Assembly (NCBI GenBank): GCA_903813345.2
Contig: CAIIXF020000010.1
Location: forward strand, 9,664,349-9,728,348
Direction: 5' to 3'
DNA: 64,000 bases
Source: Owenia fusiformis
Taxonomy: Eukaryota > Annelida > Polychaeta > Sabellida > Oweniidae
Position 1 is the stretch's first letter, and each line of letters opens with the position of its first letter. The notes beneath the pieces are model-generated. The model searched no databases and was not told the origin of the DNA. It saw nothing but the letters and a program-made list of their open reading frames with translations. Of this stretch, positions 14,210 to 29,300 are shown one piece after another. Made by a program: the position numbers and the translations under genes.

Positions 14210-14359
14210 CCGTAAGCGCCATGCTATGAGACTGGCCAGCAGCCACTGCAATTATATTCCTCCGTTTATTGGGCCATATCAGCTCTTCAGGTTCCAGAAT
14301 GTCCTTTGCTTTGCTCCCACAGCCTTTTCCACTTCCCCACACAAATACAGTGCCAAGAT
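14210..14359 (-). CDS. RCC1-repeat gene, last exon recognised
   Basis: Acceptor TATCTGCAG|ATCTTG, donor ACGG|GTAAGT, 150 nt, phase 1 to 1. It encodes LGTVFVWGSGKGCG and IIAVAAGQSHSMALTG. The clear donor shows the gene continues to lower coordinates. Confidence 0.88.
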
Positions 14360-17300
14360 CTGCAGATAAAATATGATTACAAGGTTTTAAACAACACTAA
14401 CATGCAACATGTTACCACCTGCCATTTGTTACAGATGCCTAACACTAAACACTACTGAACACCAACTGTGCGAACACTGTCCACGAAAACGTTGGAGACA
14501 GTATAATAATATGTCACCACTTGTGGTGGTGACATGAAAACATATACTAGAAGACTGTAAAACTCATACAGTAATACTATTGAAATGTAAATGACATTTG
14601 GGCAATGGGCATTTGAGATATTGCCCAAATGGATAGATATAAGTGGAGGAGGGGGAGCTTGTTCAGGAGGATAACAAAAACATAAAGAGGGATAGTAAAG
14701 AACAGCTTAAATATCATTGCACAGTCAAGTTCCTCATATCTGTGAATCTTGGATCTTGACCAGTGTACATGCAGTTAATTACAGGGTGTCAAATAAGTCC
14801 CGCCCCCCCCCCCCCCCCCCCCATCTACAGCCAAAACCAAGATATATGGTACCAAGTGTGATATATCATTGGAGAGGTCTTCCAAAGTTACGTTGATTAG
14901 CATATATCTGACACATGTCAATCAATCTCACAAAGTTTCACAGTGTATCAATTGAGGTGACCATAGGCCTAGAAACATGGCAATTTGGCGTATTTGGCTG
15001 GATTTTCAGAATTGGGTATAAGAAAAGTCAAAGGACCTAAAGATGACTACATATGTATATGGCAATGAATTTAACCAATTTCTGGAGAGGGGAAGATGTG
15101 TAGAAAATAGAGGAGCAAAGCAAGTGGTGAAAACATTTTTGTAACAAGTGGAATGCGAAAAAGATTAACTTTTTGACATATTTCTGAGGTCAAATCCTTC
15201 TCATTTTGACGCAAAAAACTGCTTAAAGGAGGGTATACTCACTATAAAAGACATCATGAAAATATAGGCGAAGTTCATCCAAAATACTTGAGAGTTGGTG
15301 AGTTAACATAACTTTGTATGATCTTTCCAATGATATATCGCACTAGAGACCATCTATTAAGGTTCTAGCTGTAGCAGGGGGGACGGGACTTATTTGACAC
15401 CCTGTATACCACATATAATAATGTACTAATGTACTAAGCTTATCATATTCACTTATGATATATCCCAAACAGAGCTACCCAGAATATATATAGTTGTCAA
15501 ATCAAATCAAACAGCCAGCCCCCCCCCCCACCCCACCCCACTGATCCTCTATATTGCCCCCAACTGACCCCATCCACCTGGCAAACCAATATATCAAACA
15601 TTTGTCTCTGTAGGAGTAAAAAACATTTCTGAAGACATATAGGGTCAAGCCCCTGGATAAGGTATCAGGATATCTATCATTTGAACCTTGTTGGTGTTGA
15701 TGCTATTGGGGGAGGGGTGTCTCTGTAATTTCAGTATGTCAGTGTAAAAGCATCTTTATAAAATAGTATTAAACATAATCAAGAGTAACATTTTTCTCAC
15801 AACACATATAGCCTTGTTGAATGTTTCCATAACTCAAATAACTATAAAAAATATAATTAAGCCAAACCATAACTTCCAACCAGCATCTGTAAGTTGTTGT
15901 TTTTTGTGCAAATTTGTTACTTAGTTTATTTGTTTGTAATTTGTTTCTAATTTATTTTATGAAGCCATGACATGACAATGAGTGATACGTCTAAATAGAT
16001 CACAGTAACCTTAAAAATGAAATTCACAACTTCTGACCCACCCTGCTATGTTAGGGTTAGCTCTAACACAGCCTTTGACTTTTGGTTCAAGGACCATGTA
16101 GCACTTGGTCTGTGGTCTTAGACCTTCACCTATACTGGTCCAGAGTTTCTCAATTCACTACTTGGGCCTGCCATGTCTTTATTATTAGAAATGTTCACAA
16201 ATTGATAACTGAACAATGCTTATCATAAAAATCATAAAAATTTTTTTTGTAAACATGGAAATCTTCATAGATGTTTACTTTGATGTGTAGAACTGCTATT
16301 TAGTTAATTGTGATTTGAGAAAGCTCATTTACAAATATGGAAGATATAACATGGCAAACTCACACCTGTATTTGATCAAAATAAAAACTTGGAACAACCA
16401 AAAGTCAATTTAGGTCACCTAAATACATATTTCCATATTTACTCTTCTACAGAAATCTGGCTTCCAGATTAACAAGCTTAAATAAATCGGCATTTTTTAC
16501 AAAATTAGCTTTTTGCACAGATGTCTCAAATGATCCCCGATGTTTTTTCGATATAAATCGCTATAAAATAACTCAGATAAACATACATATTAGCAGAGAT
16601 TTTCTCACATGATATCATGAGATAGCAGTTACCCATCTGGGCCTGGTTAATACGAGGATTAAAAACAAGATGGTGGGGTGATAGCTCCCAAATGTGTAAT
16701 AAATACAATATCACTTCCACGCTCTAAAAAAGTTAAATCAACGGCCAGTTCCATAAAAATGTAGAATCCTGGGAAAAAAGAAACTGACCAGGGTTACATT
16801 ACTTAAACATTTCTAAATTGAGAAATTCTGAAGTTTTGTTCTCATATTTTCACATCAGCATTTCTGGTCACAAACAATGAATTTAGGAGTTTATTTTTGA
16901 AATGAGAAATTATTGAGTGACCAGAGACTAAAAGAAGACATTAACATGCAAAATAACACCACCTGCCATTTGTTACAGACATCAACCACCGAATGCCAAA
17001 CACAAACCACCGACAGCCATCCACAAAATAGTTGTAGGCTAAAACAATATGTCACAACTGCTATCATGAAACCAAGTTCATGAAATCATACGTACCATCT
17101 ACGATGATGTTATGATTGGCCCCCGTGGCAATATGCTTGATTTCCCGGAGTTCATCCAGGATTTTAGGAACAACAGCTTCTTCTCTGTCTCCTGTGCCTA
17201 TCTGGCCAAACGCATTGTTCCTGAAAGAAAGGCAATAACTCAATATTCAATGCAATAATGACACAAGTGTATGTGCTAAGCTAACAGTATTTCTTGAAAT

Positions 17301-20300
17301 GAGATTTTTATATTTTCTAGTTTAGTTTATTGTTCCTTGCATAATTTTTCACATTTAAATGATTAAATTATTTCAACAATATCATCAACCATTATAACCC
17401 CGGAGCATATATTATGGTCAAAACAAGATCAAAGAAAAATAATTTCTAATACGATAGTTATTTAGTGGAGTGTTGGAACACAAATCAGAGAAAATTAGTA
17501 GAGTCTGTTAGAAAGTGTCCAAATTGTTCACTGAATGGAATAGGAAATATGAAGATGTCTTTATTCAAAATTCAGAACATATAAGATTCTTGGCACATAG
17601 GTTTGTTTCCAGGAATATATCACGCTTGATTTGATCTGATTGGTCAATTAATTTAGGTTGATATTCATTATATCGACTGATCATAATCTTGATATTTGGG
17701 TTTTTCTCCTTATGAGGTTTACTATCTTTTAAGGAGTTTGTCTCATTATTTCTTTCTTATCAAATATTGCCCCTTGTGCCTCCTCATTTCTTGGAATTAT
17801 TTTTTATAATTTCAACGAGAATGTGGAACATATTAGAATAATAAATTCTGAATCTTGGATGACCTCCCTCTAGCATACATTAACTTCTATACTAGCCATC
17901 AACATGGTAAACCAATATTTGTCAGAATTAATTATGCCTTTTCAGAGGCTACAATATCCCTTAGCGACTAAATTATTAAAAGTATCTCTAATGTGTATTG
18001 TCACCATGGTTAATATATGTACTATTCCCATGCTAAACATTTCACATATTTCACTCAATTTTTCTTATATTTGCAATAATATATTTAATTTGTAAAGATG
18101 TTATTTAATCTTAAATGTCAAAATCAGTTGTACATCTTTCTTTCTTGTTTTGATTACACCATTTTCCACTCTTTTCTATTTTTTATATTTTCATTATGAT
18201 ATTTCATCAATGGCATTGCATTGTTTAAGTTCCCTATGGCATGGTGAATTTATTAGAAATAATAATTTGAGTTTGTAAATATTGACTTTCACAATCTGTA
18301 CCCGCAGACTATTTGTGTACCATTAAATCAAGATCAGGTCAAAAATAATGACCAATTCGCAAACAAAATTAAATCTACCTAAATTCATATTAAACCATAC
18401 AAAAGAAAAATGTATCTATTTTAATGGATCAGAGATTTCAAAACAAAGCAAGAGAAAAGTGGAATTTAAAACTAAAATGTATTATTCATGGTATAATAAA
18501 TGACCTGTCATTTTGGTAAATATTTATTTTGTCTAGAACTGCCATAAGTTGATCTTTTTCTAATGTGACACATTTCTCAGACATAAAGAAAGTTGATGAA
18601 AATACTGTTGGCGGACCAAATGTCCTCACTTAAGTATAAATTTTTAAAATTTAAGGTTATCTAAATTGATATTCAGATCCTCAATTGTTTTGGAAAATAC
18701 AATATATTCCCTATCCATTTTAACAACTCAATACAACATATACTCTGATGAAATCAAACAATGTTTCAAAGCCAATATGATCATTTGTGATATAATTTCC
18801 ACTGAATTGTCAACTTATTTCAAAATAAGAAGGTTGCATTTTTGGGGGTAACCCTGGATGATTCAGTGCAATCACCAAAATCAATGAACATCTGTTCCTT
18901 GAGTTCTTTTCTTTTTACAAAATTGAAGATAGTATCCAGTTCAATTATTAAATTATTTCTGTCCAAAATGTAGATGCTGTGTATAGCATTTCAAGTATAA
19001 TCTTACCATTTTCACTTCACCTTTAAATTCAAGGTCTAAAATCTAACCTTAACTTCAAATTTTATTATGAATGTACATGTATACAAGGTATTAACATACA
19101 AAATGTCACCACCTGCCATTTGTTACATACACTGAACACTGAACATCAACCGGTGAATACCAAACACCATTCACAAAAAGTTGAAAACTACAACAATATG
19201 TCACCACTTGCATAAAAATATTGGATAAACTGAAAACACCCATCGTGAGATATCACAGCCTTCTCTCAGTTTCCTTTCTAGAACTTGTGCATTGCAGAGA
19301 TGGTCTGAGTATCAGAATGGAAAACACCTGGGTTCTGAGAGTGTTCAACCCATGAAATGTCATTTGGCCAGCTTTCTAGGTTATTTTACACAAAAGGCCT
19401 CAAATTTTGTCAAAAAAAACAAACACCAAATTTTACAAGTAAAAATAGGTCAGAATTTTCATTAGAAATTAGAGCACCCTTTAGCAGACACACATATGAT
19501 AGGGATGAAAATACCTACCCCAGAGTAGCCACAGCTCCATCTTTGAATAGAATCAGAGTGTGCTTCTCCCCACAAGCAACCTGCCTCACAGGCCTGTAAG
19601 TTAGGGTCTCTAAAAGCATAGGCTTCACCTAGAAGTAAAACAAATACTATATCATTGGCTATTAACAATAAAAATCACCCTGAGGGTACAATCCAAATTT
19701 AAATAAAAGTTTGATGTAACACTTCAGGTGTGTAGCCAGCTTTTGCCAAGGGGAGTCTGTTTTTGTAAAATTCCGAGGGGTACTCAAAATGGTGAAAACT
19801 GCATGATTTTGAACCCCCTTTCCCCCTGGCTACGGGTCTGACTTACAACTGTGCAAATATCAAGTTAAACAAGATACCATATTCAAGTATATCGCAAACA
19901 ACACTAAAAGGGAGCATAGATATTATAAATTAACAAGCAGAACAAAGTCAAAGTTCATTGTTTTAATGTTACATAATAAAAAACATGATAGTAGCTCGAA
20001 GGAACATTTGACATTTGGAAATCCCAAGTGATAAAAAACAATGAATATTGTATACACACTCAAGAAAAGTTAATCTTCATTCAAGCTTTCTGGATATAAC
20101 CCAATGAACAGCACTTATAGAAACAACCAAACTAACAAATATGGATGCTGTTAAAAATGGTATACTGTCACTAAAAGATCTGCTTTGTGTCTTGGGATTA
20201 TTGAATCCAACTGAATTTCAAACTTTTATTTTTAACATCATTAATTGCAAAGTTTGATTAATGGAAATGAATTGTTATTGATTTCCAAAGTTAATGTTCT

Positions 20301-23300
20301 TTAATACAAAAACTATAAAAAAATATTTGAAGTATTTTTAATCCAGTTATTTTAAGTTGCATTTTACACCAGTTATCAATGTACATGTATCAACATTTTA
20401 ATTCAGAAACATAGAGCAATCATTCAACTGTAATTTTACAGTTGATTAAAATAACTTGACTAAAGGCCACAAGAGGGCAGGACCTGCTAGGCTGCTTTTA
20501 ATCTATTTAATACTTTTGGAATCTCAGTGCATCACATACTATTTTATCCTGACTCTTTCACAGATACTGATATCCATTAGTGGATAAAAATTATATTCCT
20601 CAAAATCATTGCATTTTCTCCATTTAATTTTTTCAGAATAAAACATTTTTCCAGTATTTTTCTAATATCATGGGATAAAAAGATCATATACATGTCTGGA
20701 CTGTGTGTGGGTTCAATCTTCTTGTTGATGTGATATCCTTTCTAGGCATTCTCAGTCAGATAAACCTTCATCCCTCTTGATAAATGCCATACATGCTCCC
20801 TCCCTTTATCCATTTTCATAACACAACAACTCACCTGATTGCTTTTATATTTTTTGATCCTGAAGTCATATCCAAGTTGAGCATAAAAATTATTGCCAAA
20901 ACTGAACATGTGACCATTCTCCATGACAATGAATGTGTGGCGCCCTCCACATGCAACTTGACATACTTGTGGCGTATTCTTTGACTTTTTCGAATAGAGT
21001 CGTACTTTTTCTGGTTTCTCTCTGGGCCTCGTATCTCCACAACCAAGTCTACAAAAAGCATGAAAATGCAGCATGTAAAAGCAAAACAAAAAGCTAATTA
21101 TGTGCAGATCCTTTCAGGTAGTAATCACAAATTAAGTTTCAAAGTCTCCCCCTCAATCTCTCTCTCCAAATATAAAATATATGTAAAAAGGGTGGAAGGA
21201 ATACCAATGTCTGGATACAAGACGAGTTGGTTAAATACAAAGCAATTCCTGTTTCAAATAATAACACCGTCCTCAACAAACATAGCATACTAACTAAACT
21301 GGCTCTCTTCCTCTATAATGCTGAAAAGCGATTAAGGAGCTACTTGTATAAAACATTTTTATTGATATAAATAAATTGAGTAAAATAAAATAAAAAAAAG
21401 TCTTAGTCGCATTTGCTCTACAGCAGCCATATGGCAGCTGTGGCTTCACAATATCGAAAATATGGAAAAATCTACATCGTATTGCTTATCACTATATTTC
21501 ATGCTGTTTTCTCTTGATTTTGGGACCTATGGTCGCCGTACAGTTGCAATAGATCAAATGTGACTGAAGCACAAGACACTACCATGCTCATCAATCTAAC
21601 ACAAATATTTTGGGAACCTCTTATTCAGGGCAGTAGGGAGAGGGGTTCATGTGAACCCCCTCAAATCTTGCCTAAAATTCAAAACTACCTTTTCCTGCAA
21701 TTATGCGAAGCCCATCAATTTTAAGTTAATTTTTTGCAGTATTTCAGTAATTTAACATTTTTTGATTACCTAAGATATTTGAAGTTTATGTAAAGATGGA
21801 AATATGTGAGATTTATAACTTTATCTTGAGTAAAAAGATTGAATGGAGAACTATAGGCTACATTTTTGGAAATACGTATATATAATCGAATCATACAAAC
21901 CAGCAGTGTTTGATTCAGGGAATTACATGCAAACCCCGGGATGCAAACATTATTTTTTTGTTTTCTCGCATTGGGACTCATATTTTTCGCTAATTTTTGT
22001 CTCCAATATGAAGAGCACATTGCGCAAGTAATGGAAAATACAAGACAATTGAATTACGCAATTACGATTTTTTGCCGAAAAATTTCAAACCATCCTGTTA
22101 AATCCTGGCTACGCCTCTGTTATTAATTCACATTGTATTGGGCCTACATGTAATGAATTAAAATTGAGATTGTTACCCAATATTAAAAAAGTTGAATTCA
22201 TCGGTGTCTATGAATATATTGTTTATATCTTTAATAGCTTAATGCAAATCAACCGTTTGCCATCTCTTCATAAAACATGAAAAACAGGCAAAATGTAATA
22301 TGAATGCGTTCTAAATTTAAGCAATGTTTTCTTGTGACATTGCACTAGACTGTGTACAAAAAATATGTATCAATTCCATCAAAATTCATTTGATAGAATT
22401 CCTATTTTGTGAGTTGAGTAGTGGTATATGAGGTTACATTGTATTCTGTAGATGTCATTAAGGCATGATTTGATGAGCTAGGGAGAGAAAGGGGTTAATG
22501 CAATGGGTCACTGTTTTATCAAGTAAATGTAAATTTAGAGTATAAAGAAAAGCTTGTGTTACGAGAATAGAGTTAACCTCTTTAACCTGTTCCCTACCCT
22601 GACTATTTTCTGAATACGCCCTCTCCAACCCTCTGATTATTAGGGATGAGTTTCGATTCCGATCTCTGATTTGTAGATTTCATGGCCTTTTATGGAAGTT
22701 TCAGTATTAGAATGAAAGGTCTTATAGGCAGAAAATGCAGTGTTGTAATATTTTGACTTCATTTTCTTATTAGATTTACAGTAAACAAAGAATTATCTCT
22801 ATTTAAGAGTACAGAAATGTCTAGCAGCTTGTAAAGGGTAACAGTTCCAAGTATTGACATTATCATTATAGGGATAACTATAGAATTTTCGCAAAGTTGA
22901 TAATTTCTAAAGATGAGTTGGTGAAGGCGGACATTAATACTATGATATAAAGTTTCTTCACTGATAGCCTAGTGTCATAACCCCATATTACCATCAATAG
23001 ACTCTAAAAGGGAAAAAGCCAGAGGTGGGGCCCCCTGTCAAATTATTCATAATGGTCAATCGGCATACAGTTCTCTCTCAATGTTTGTTTTACTCAGGTT
23101 TCTAGCTTGCAACATTTATCATTGAGGACACGGAGGTTTTTTCACACAATTAATTAATATCACAGGTTTTAAAACACCCTTTCTTTCATAAAAACACGGT
23201 GAACTCTAATTAAAAAGGCCTATTAAACTGTTATTTCATTAACATGCAAAATGGTCTTGTTTTTCTCACAAGATGAAACAATATGTATAAACACAATATT

Positions 23301-26300
23301 TCTGAAAAAATGACGTTTATCATTAATGAGCAGTACGCGTAGCTTTTATAAAAAAAAACATTATGGCTATACAAACGAGTGAGAGTTTAGAAAACACAAA
23401 ACATTTTATCATTCCTTAAAATGCAACATATAGCATTTAAACATGGCAGAACAGGAAATTAATGTGCTCCCATCTTTGAAATATGTGAAATTTAAGCAAA
23501 AACCAGCATGCTGTTTTGTTGTTAACCTCAGAGATGTATATTGGCTGAATCTTTAATTAAAGCCGCAATACATATATTTTGTAAGCTGATCCAGTTATAA
23601 TGAAATATTAATTTCTATGGAAGGTTAGCGTAAAGCTACCACAGTATAATGTGCCCCATATGGCAAAAAAACTTGATCTAAAAATTATCCCTCTAAATAA
23701 AATATCAATATAATTCATACAGGAATTAGGGCAAAAATTATTGAAGAATGACACGGGCGCTATATAAAAATCTCACAAACATAAAAAATTGTGAGCTCTT
23801 TATCGCATGTTTGAAGCATAGAATAATAGACTTTCAAAACTATCTTGATCTTTAGCCTGAAGGATAGAAATAGAATCTGAATAAATGAAATGTCAATGTA
23901 TTGTGTTACAATGAAATAACCCTTCATAAAAATTGAGTTTATGTCATCAGTATGTCACCTGATGTCGCGAGGATGTCATATAGTCGACATTTCCAATAGC
24001 AAGCTTGTTGCCATGGGATTAGGATGTCATATCAAAGTCTAAGTTGAGTCAAATAACATGGTTAAGTTGCAGATTTGATTTCTTTCTTTTCCCAGGATCC
24101 GAAAGGTTATTTTTCAAAGTATTTCAGGACCCTAACAAAGAAAAGCAGATCAAATCACGCGGGGATACCATATTCCTAAATGAGATTATAAATGTTCAAA
24201 TATAAGGATTTCTAATCAATTTTAAGTGAGCCTTGCAAATAAATTCTCTCAAAAGCAAAAAAAATTACATGTGATAGTAAAATAACATTGAAATTATATA
24301 CACATTTGTAAAAGGGAAAAAAACTGAAATGGTTTATAAGCATTCTAAACCTTTATCTAATTTGGTATAAAACATAAATATTTCTTTATCAAATAAATTT
24401 CATCAAAGTGAATAAGACACAGATTCAATATACAGTCAAACACGTAGAAGTAGAATCTCTTTGGTACCTCAGAGAAGTATTCTACTTGGAATATCTTCCA
24501 TTTACAGTACAAGTAACAGAAGGTTGAAAAGTTTTCTACTTATGGAGGTGTTTCACTGATAGAGGTGACCTACTTCAATACATGAAAAACAAGTATATTT
24601 ATCTGCAGTCACTGTTATTTATATTTCATATTTGAGATAAACACTCTATCCAAAATCTCCCAGTGCGTAATAATAATCTAATATAATAGTCTAATATTCT
24701 TGATCAAGTCTTTGTATTCCCCCCACCCCCACCCCCACCCCCTCTCACTATCACAGGAAGTGTGGAGTGGAGGGGTCACAAAGCAAGTCTATAAACTAAT
24801 GATTAAAATATGCTTTTTAGGTGAGACACTATTGTCTGATCTGTATTGATTGAAGGTGAGATCATCTTTGATCTTTGATCCCTTTAGATCAATTATTCAC
24901 CTATCATCTTCTCTAATGGACATTTCACCTTGCCATTTCACAAACCAAATATGATTTTAGGTTTTCAGCAGATTTGGTTCAATCTTTGAAATGTCTTCAA
25001 ATTAACATCTTTGCAATTTACTCATCGAAAATGTGCTAACAACATAATTGGAAGATATTTTTTAATTTGAAAATAACCAAAACATGTGTTTTCCGAGTGA
25101 AAGAGTTGTTTTATGAGGGTTTGATCCGAATTGACCATATACATTGACAATCACTCAAACTCTGGCCTATGGACACAACCTTTTAAGCTGTTAATCAGCT
25201 CTACTCCATTAAAACTGAACTTTTTACCATAAAGATAATTAAGTTTAACCCTAGTCCAGGAGTTGATGGAAAAACAATGACCAACTTGCAATAAAAGCAC
25301 TATCTCCAATCACGGTAATATGGTTTCCTATAAGAAGTTTTTCTGGGATCATGTGGCGTTTACCCTTGGATAAATAACACCAGGGGATGACTTAAGGGAC
25401 ACGAATCTAAGAGCTTTTTATCTATAATTGTTCAACATAGCAGAAATATTCCAACTTTTTACTGACTTTTTTGCATAAATGCATTACAGATCTTTGGAAC
25501 ATTTGCATTTATACAGCCATACTCTTTTAAGTGAATTATATCGTACACAGTGAGACAGGCTGACTGGGATGATTAGTTTCTTCTCCTCTAAATATAGAGT
25601 TTAGGAAAATGCAATGGGCCATTGTGTGTTTTGCAAACCAGGGGGGAATAATTAAATAAAATTACCAGAATTAGAGGAACTCTTGAAAGATGTTGTTTAA
25701 TGTTTTAGTCAAGAACCAAGCCTCTGTCACCCCTCTCCCATGTTTGTGTTACAGACAGAACATGGTAGGGAATACAGCGGCTTTAGTAGGACTAAATATT
25801 AGTGGTCTTACATATACACAGCATTAACATGCAAAATGTCATCACCTGCCATTTGTTACAGACACCGAATACTGAACACCAACCAGCAAACAGTACACCA
25901 TAATGGGCCAGAATGAGATAAAATTGGACAGTCCACTGTCCACAAAAAAGTTTCGGACCATAACAATATGTCATCACTTCTGGAGGTGACATAAAAAGGA
26001 CTCGCTCTGATCTTGAGAGTGCAAACATAGTTAAGGTCTTGTGAAGAGTAGTTACTTACTGTCCACTGTTCCCATTGCCCCAAACATAGATGTCTCCACC
26101 ATCTGAAACAAACACAAAATTATGGATGATTATGATACAGATATTTTAAAATCTAATGTGGCAATCTTATCAAGAAAAAATATCTCACCTCTTCCAATTT
26201 TCTGTTATAGGCAGTATACGCATATTACATGTACCTATACAATTATTCTAACTGATTTTTAATAATATATTTATTAGATCAATGCTACTGGTGCTACATT

Positions 26301-29300
26301 CTTGGAATTGTGGAGTTTTGTATAATACATCAAAAACCAACCACAGGAGCAGATCACTGTCTCCCTAAGGTAGCTCGCTCCATTTCTAAACAAAAGTATT
26401 ACAGACTTACAAAACCCTTTATAATTCACATCAACAAAGCCCTACTAGGTCCAATATGAAGTCAAAATCTAAGGAACATAGGCATAACATAGCCAAAGAA
26501 CCCAGTTCCCTTCTTAGTCTAGATTCTCAGACTACCTAACTGTAATGTAATGTAAATGTAACTTTGAACATAAATGAGATATCCCACAGCCTCTTTTGGT
26601 AACAAGAAATCATGACCTGAACTGCCATCTTTAAATAAGAACTGGAACCAATTCATCAAAAATGCTGACCATTTACCTAACGTGTTGACATCCGAATGAT
26701 ACTGATTTTGAGAATCTGACAGATTCAATTTCACTCTTCAAATAATGTACTGTCTAATTTAGATTTTTATATCAACTTTAGTGATCATTTCCATCTTGTA
26801 GGACTTGGATATTAGAAGGATTACAGGAAGATCAATCATCTCTCCGCAGTGTTAATTATGGAATTAATAAGGGTCTTCCTTATATCAAGCATATCTTTGG
26901 TATCAAACGATGCACACCTTACTACCCCTTTAAAAAAATATCTCAAAATGTTGGCATTGCATATGTTTTTTAAAGTAAAAGAGAACAAATATGAAATAGG
27001 ATATTTTGTATCGTTGAAAATAAATTTTGGAAAAATATTTTTGATTTTGTACATGAATAAAATGATGAAAACGTAATAGGTTTAGAAGGGGTTCTTTTGA
27101 AACAATATGATAACAGCGACATACCTACTTGATTTATAGCCGCACATGGAACATCAATCATCGTTAAAAGACATCAACTTTGAGTTTTTCATGGTGCAAA
27201 GCCGGCTAAACTCTTAACGTGTCACAAGAAACATAATCTTTAGGGGATGAAGAAAATAGGATTTTATTACATGATTGACTCTATCATGATCCGTCATAGA
27301 ACTTATTGTATCGAACAAGATGGCTCACAACTTCGATGAAATAATTTAATCTTTTGGAATTACCAACATGTTGAATAATTCCGGAGAATTTCTGAATTGT
27401 CGCTGCACCACAAATTGTATTTTTTAATTACCCTAATGTGGTTTTCTATCCCACAGAGTGAAATCAAACTATTTTAATGTACATTAATAAGGCGCTCTGT
27501 TTTTATCAAAACCACAAAATGTTGTGATGCTAATGACAGAAAATCTCTGAAGTCGACACCAAGAATTTATCAACTACCAATCTATTTTTTAATTATGTCA
27601 TCAGACAATGTATTTTCAAAAAAGTGTAGAAAGTGTTTTTCTTGTAAATTTCTGGATTGTTTCGCAAAAATATTTTGGACCGTTAACGCGATTGATTATT
27701 TTTTAATATGCCATATGTTGATGGGTCCTATTAAACAGCTGATATGCACACATACTGTAACAACAGAGTCATAAAAAACAATAAAAAAATTCAAATTCAA
27801 GCTGGTCTTTTAACTCTAAGCCCATAAATTGTCGTCTTTTCAGAAAATGTTGCTTTGTGTGCATTTCATTATTACTTCCAAGAATGTAAAGATTAACATG
27901 GCGATTTCGTGAGACGGTCCTGTTTTCAATATTAAATTTTCAAAATAGAGTGAAATAATCAGAGAATAAAGGCAAAGATTATGAAGTTAAAACACTAAAT
28001 TATATTAAAATGCAAAAAGCTCCCTATTCAATTCAAATTTCACCAAGAAATTAAAAAGAAAAAAAGCAGAACAATTCTAAAATACAATATTTTTTACTTT
28101 GGCATGATGTATTAAGATGTAAGAATTGCTTATTAAGAAAACAGGCATCTTTATCTTTACATGCATCGGTTCTTTGTCACGAACTAAATTACTTTTTTTG
28201 AACTAATCGTTGGTTTAATTGTGATCTTTACTAGGATGAAAGCTGTGCATTATCTGATATGTTGAAACAGATGAGCAGAAAAAATCTAACGAGAAAAGTG
28301 GTTGTTTTGAAAGAAGTTAGAGCATGCTGAAGTCATTGTTGTATGGAGATAACCGTAATTGCGGCAGCAGAATGATTAACGGCCAAAATGGCCCATGTAG
28401 TAATACGGAGAAAGTCGTAGTAAAATTGGCGCTTTTTGATTATAATCAGGCCCAGAGCATTTCCCCTGACTTGTGATCCTTTGCTAATATTTTCTAGTAG
28501 ATTTGAAGTTTTTATCAATAATTACACCATCCTTGATTCAAACGTAATCAGCGTAGGGATGCTTGTTAGATTTGCTCCAACCCCCCTGGAGAAAAATAGA
28601 ACAATGGGATGGGTCAAAATAACTTCTGCAAAAATATTTTAGTAAAGTGAGAACCAAACATGTTCTTGTGATATCTTATTATGAAATGTAAGGAAATCTG
28701 AACATCTGGGATTCCACATGAGTTATCGTAACATATACACAATAGCATAATTCATTTGTAAGGTCTCCCGTTCAAGAAATGAGTTTCTGCCGATTGAGTG
28801 GACCCATTCACTTCATTATGTAACCCACTTGGGGCCTGTCAAAATGGCGGAATTTATAGTCACGTTCATTTACTGATTCTCGTACATCAGTTGGGGTCAT
28901 GCACTTGAATATTTGTCGTATAAACTCTATTAGGCATTTTCATTGATTAAGGCAATTGACTTGAGAGAAGAAATATTTTTTACATTTATCAATTTTGTTT
29001 TTTACAACTGTTCGGGAGTAAAGTGAATTTTAGTGCCAGAAAGAGATTGATGGTTAATGGTATTATGGAATTGAGAAATTTATATTACAAGATCATTTAA
29101 TTGACTTCAGATACTAGTTAACCAAAGGAAATGTAAGTTCTTTACAAGTTCTTTTCATCAAAGTGAATCTTCTGTATTGGTGGGCTTTTTTACTTTTTCA
29201 TTTCCAAATATTTTATATTAAGTATATTTTTATATCTTGGTGGTCTTAATTAGGTTCAATCATATGAATATTGTCAATCAAAGTAAATATAAAGTTCATA

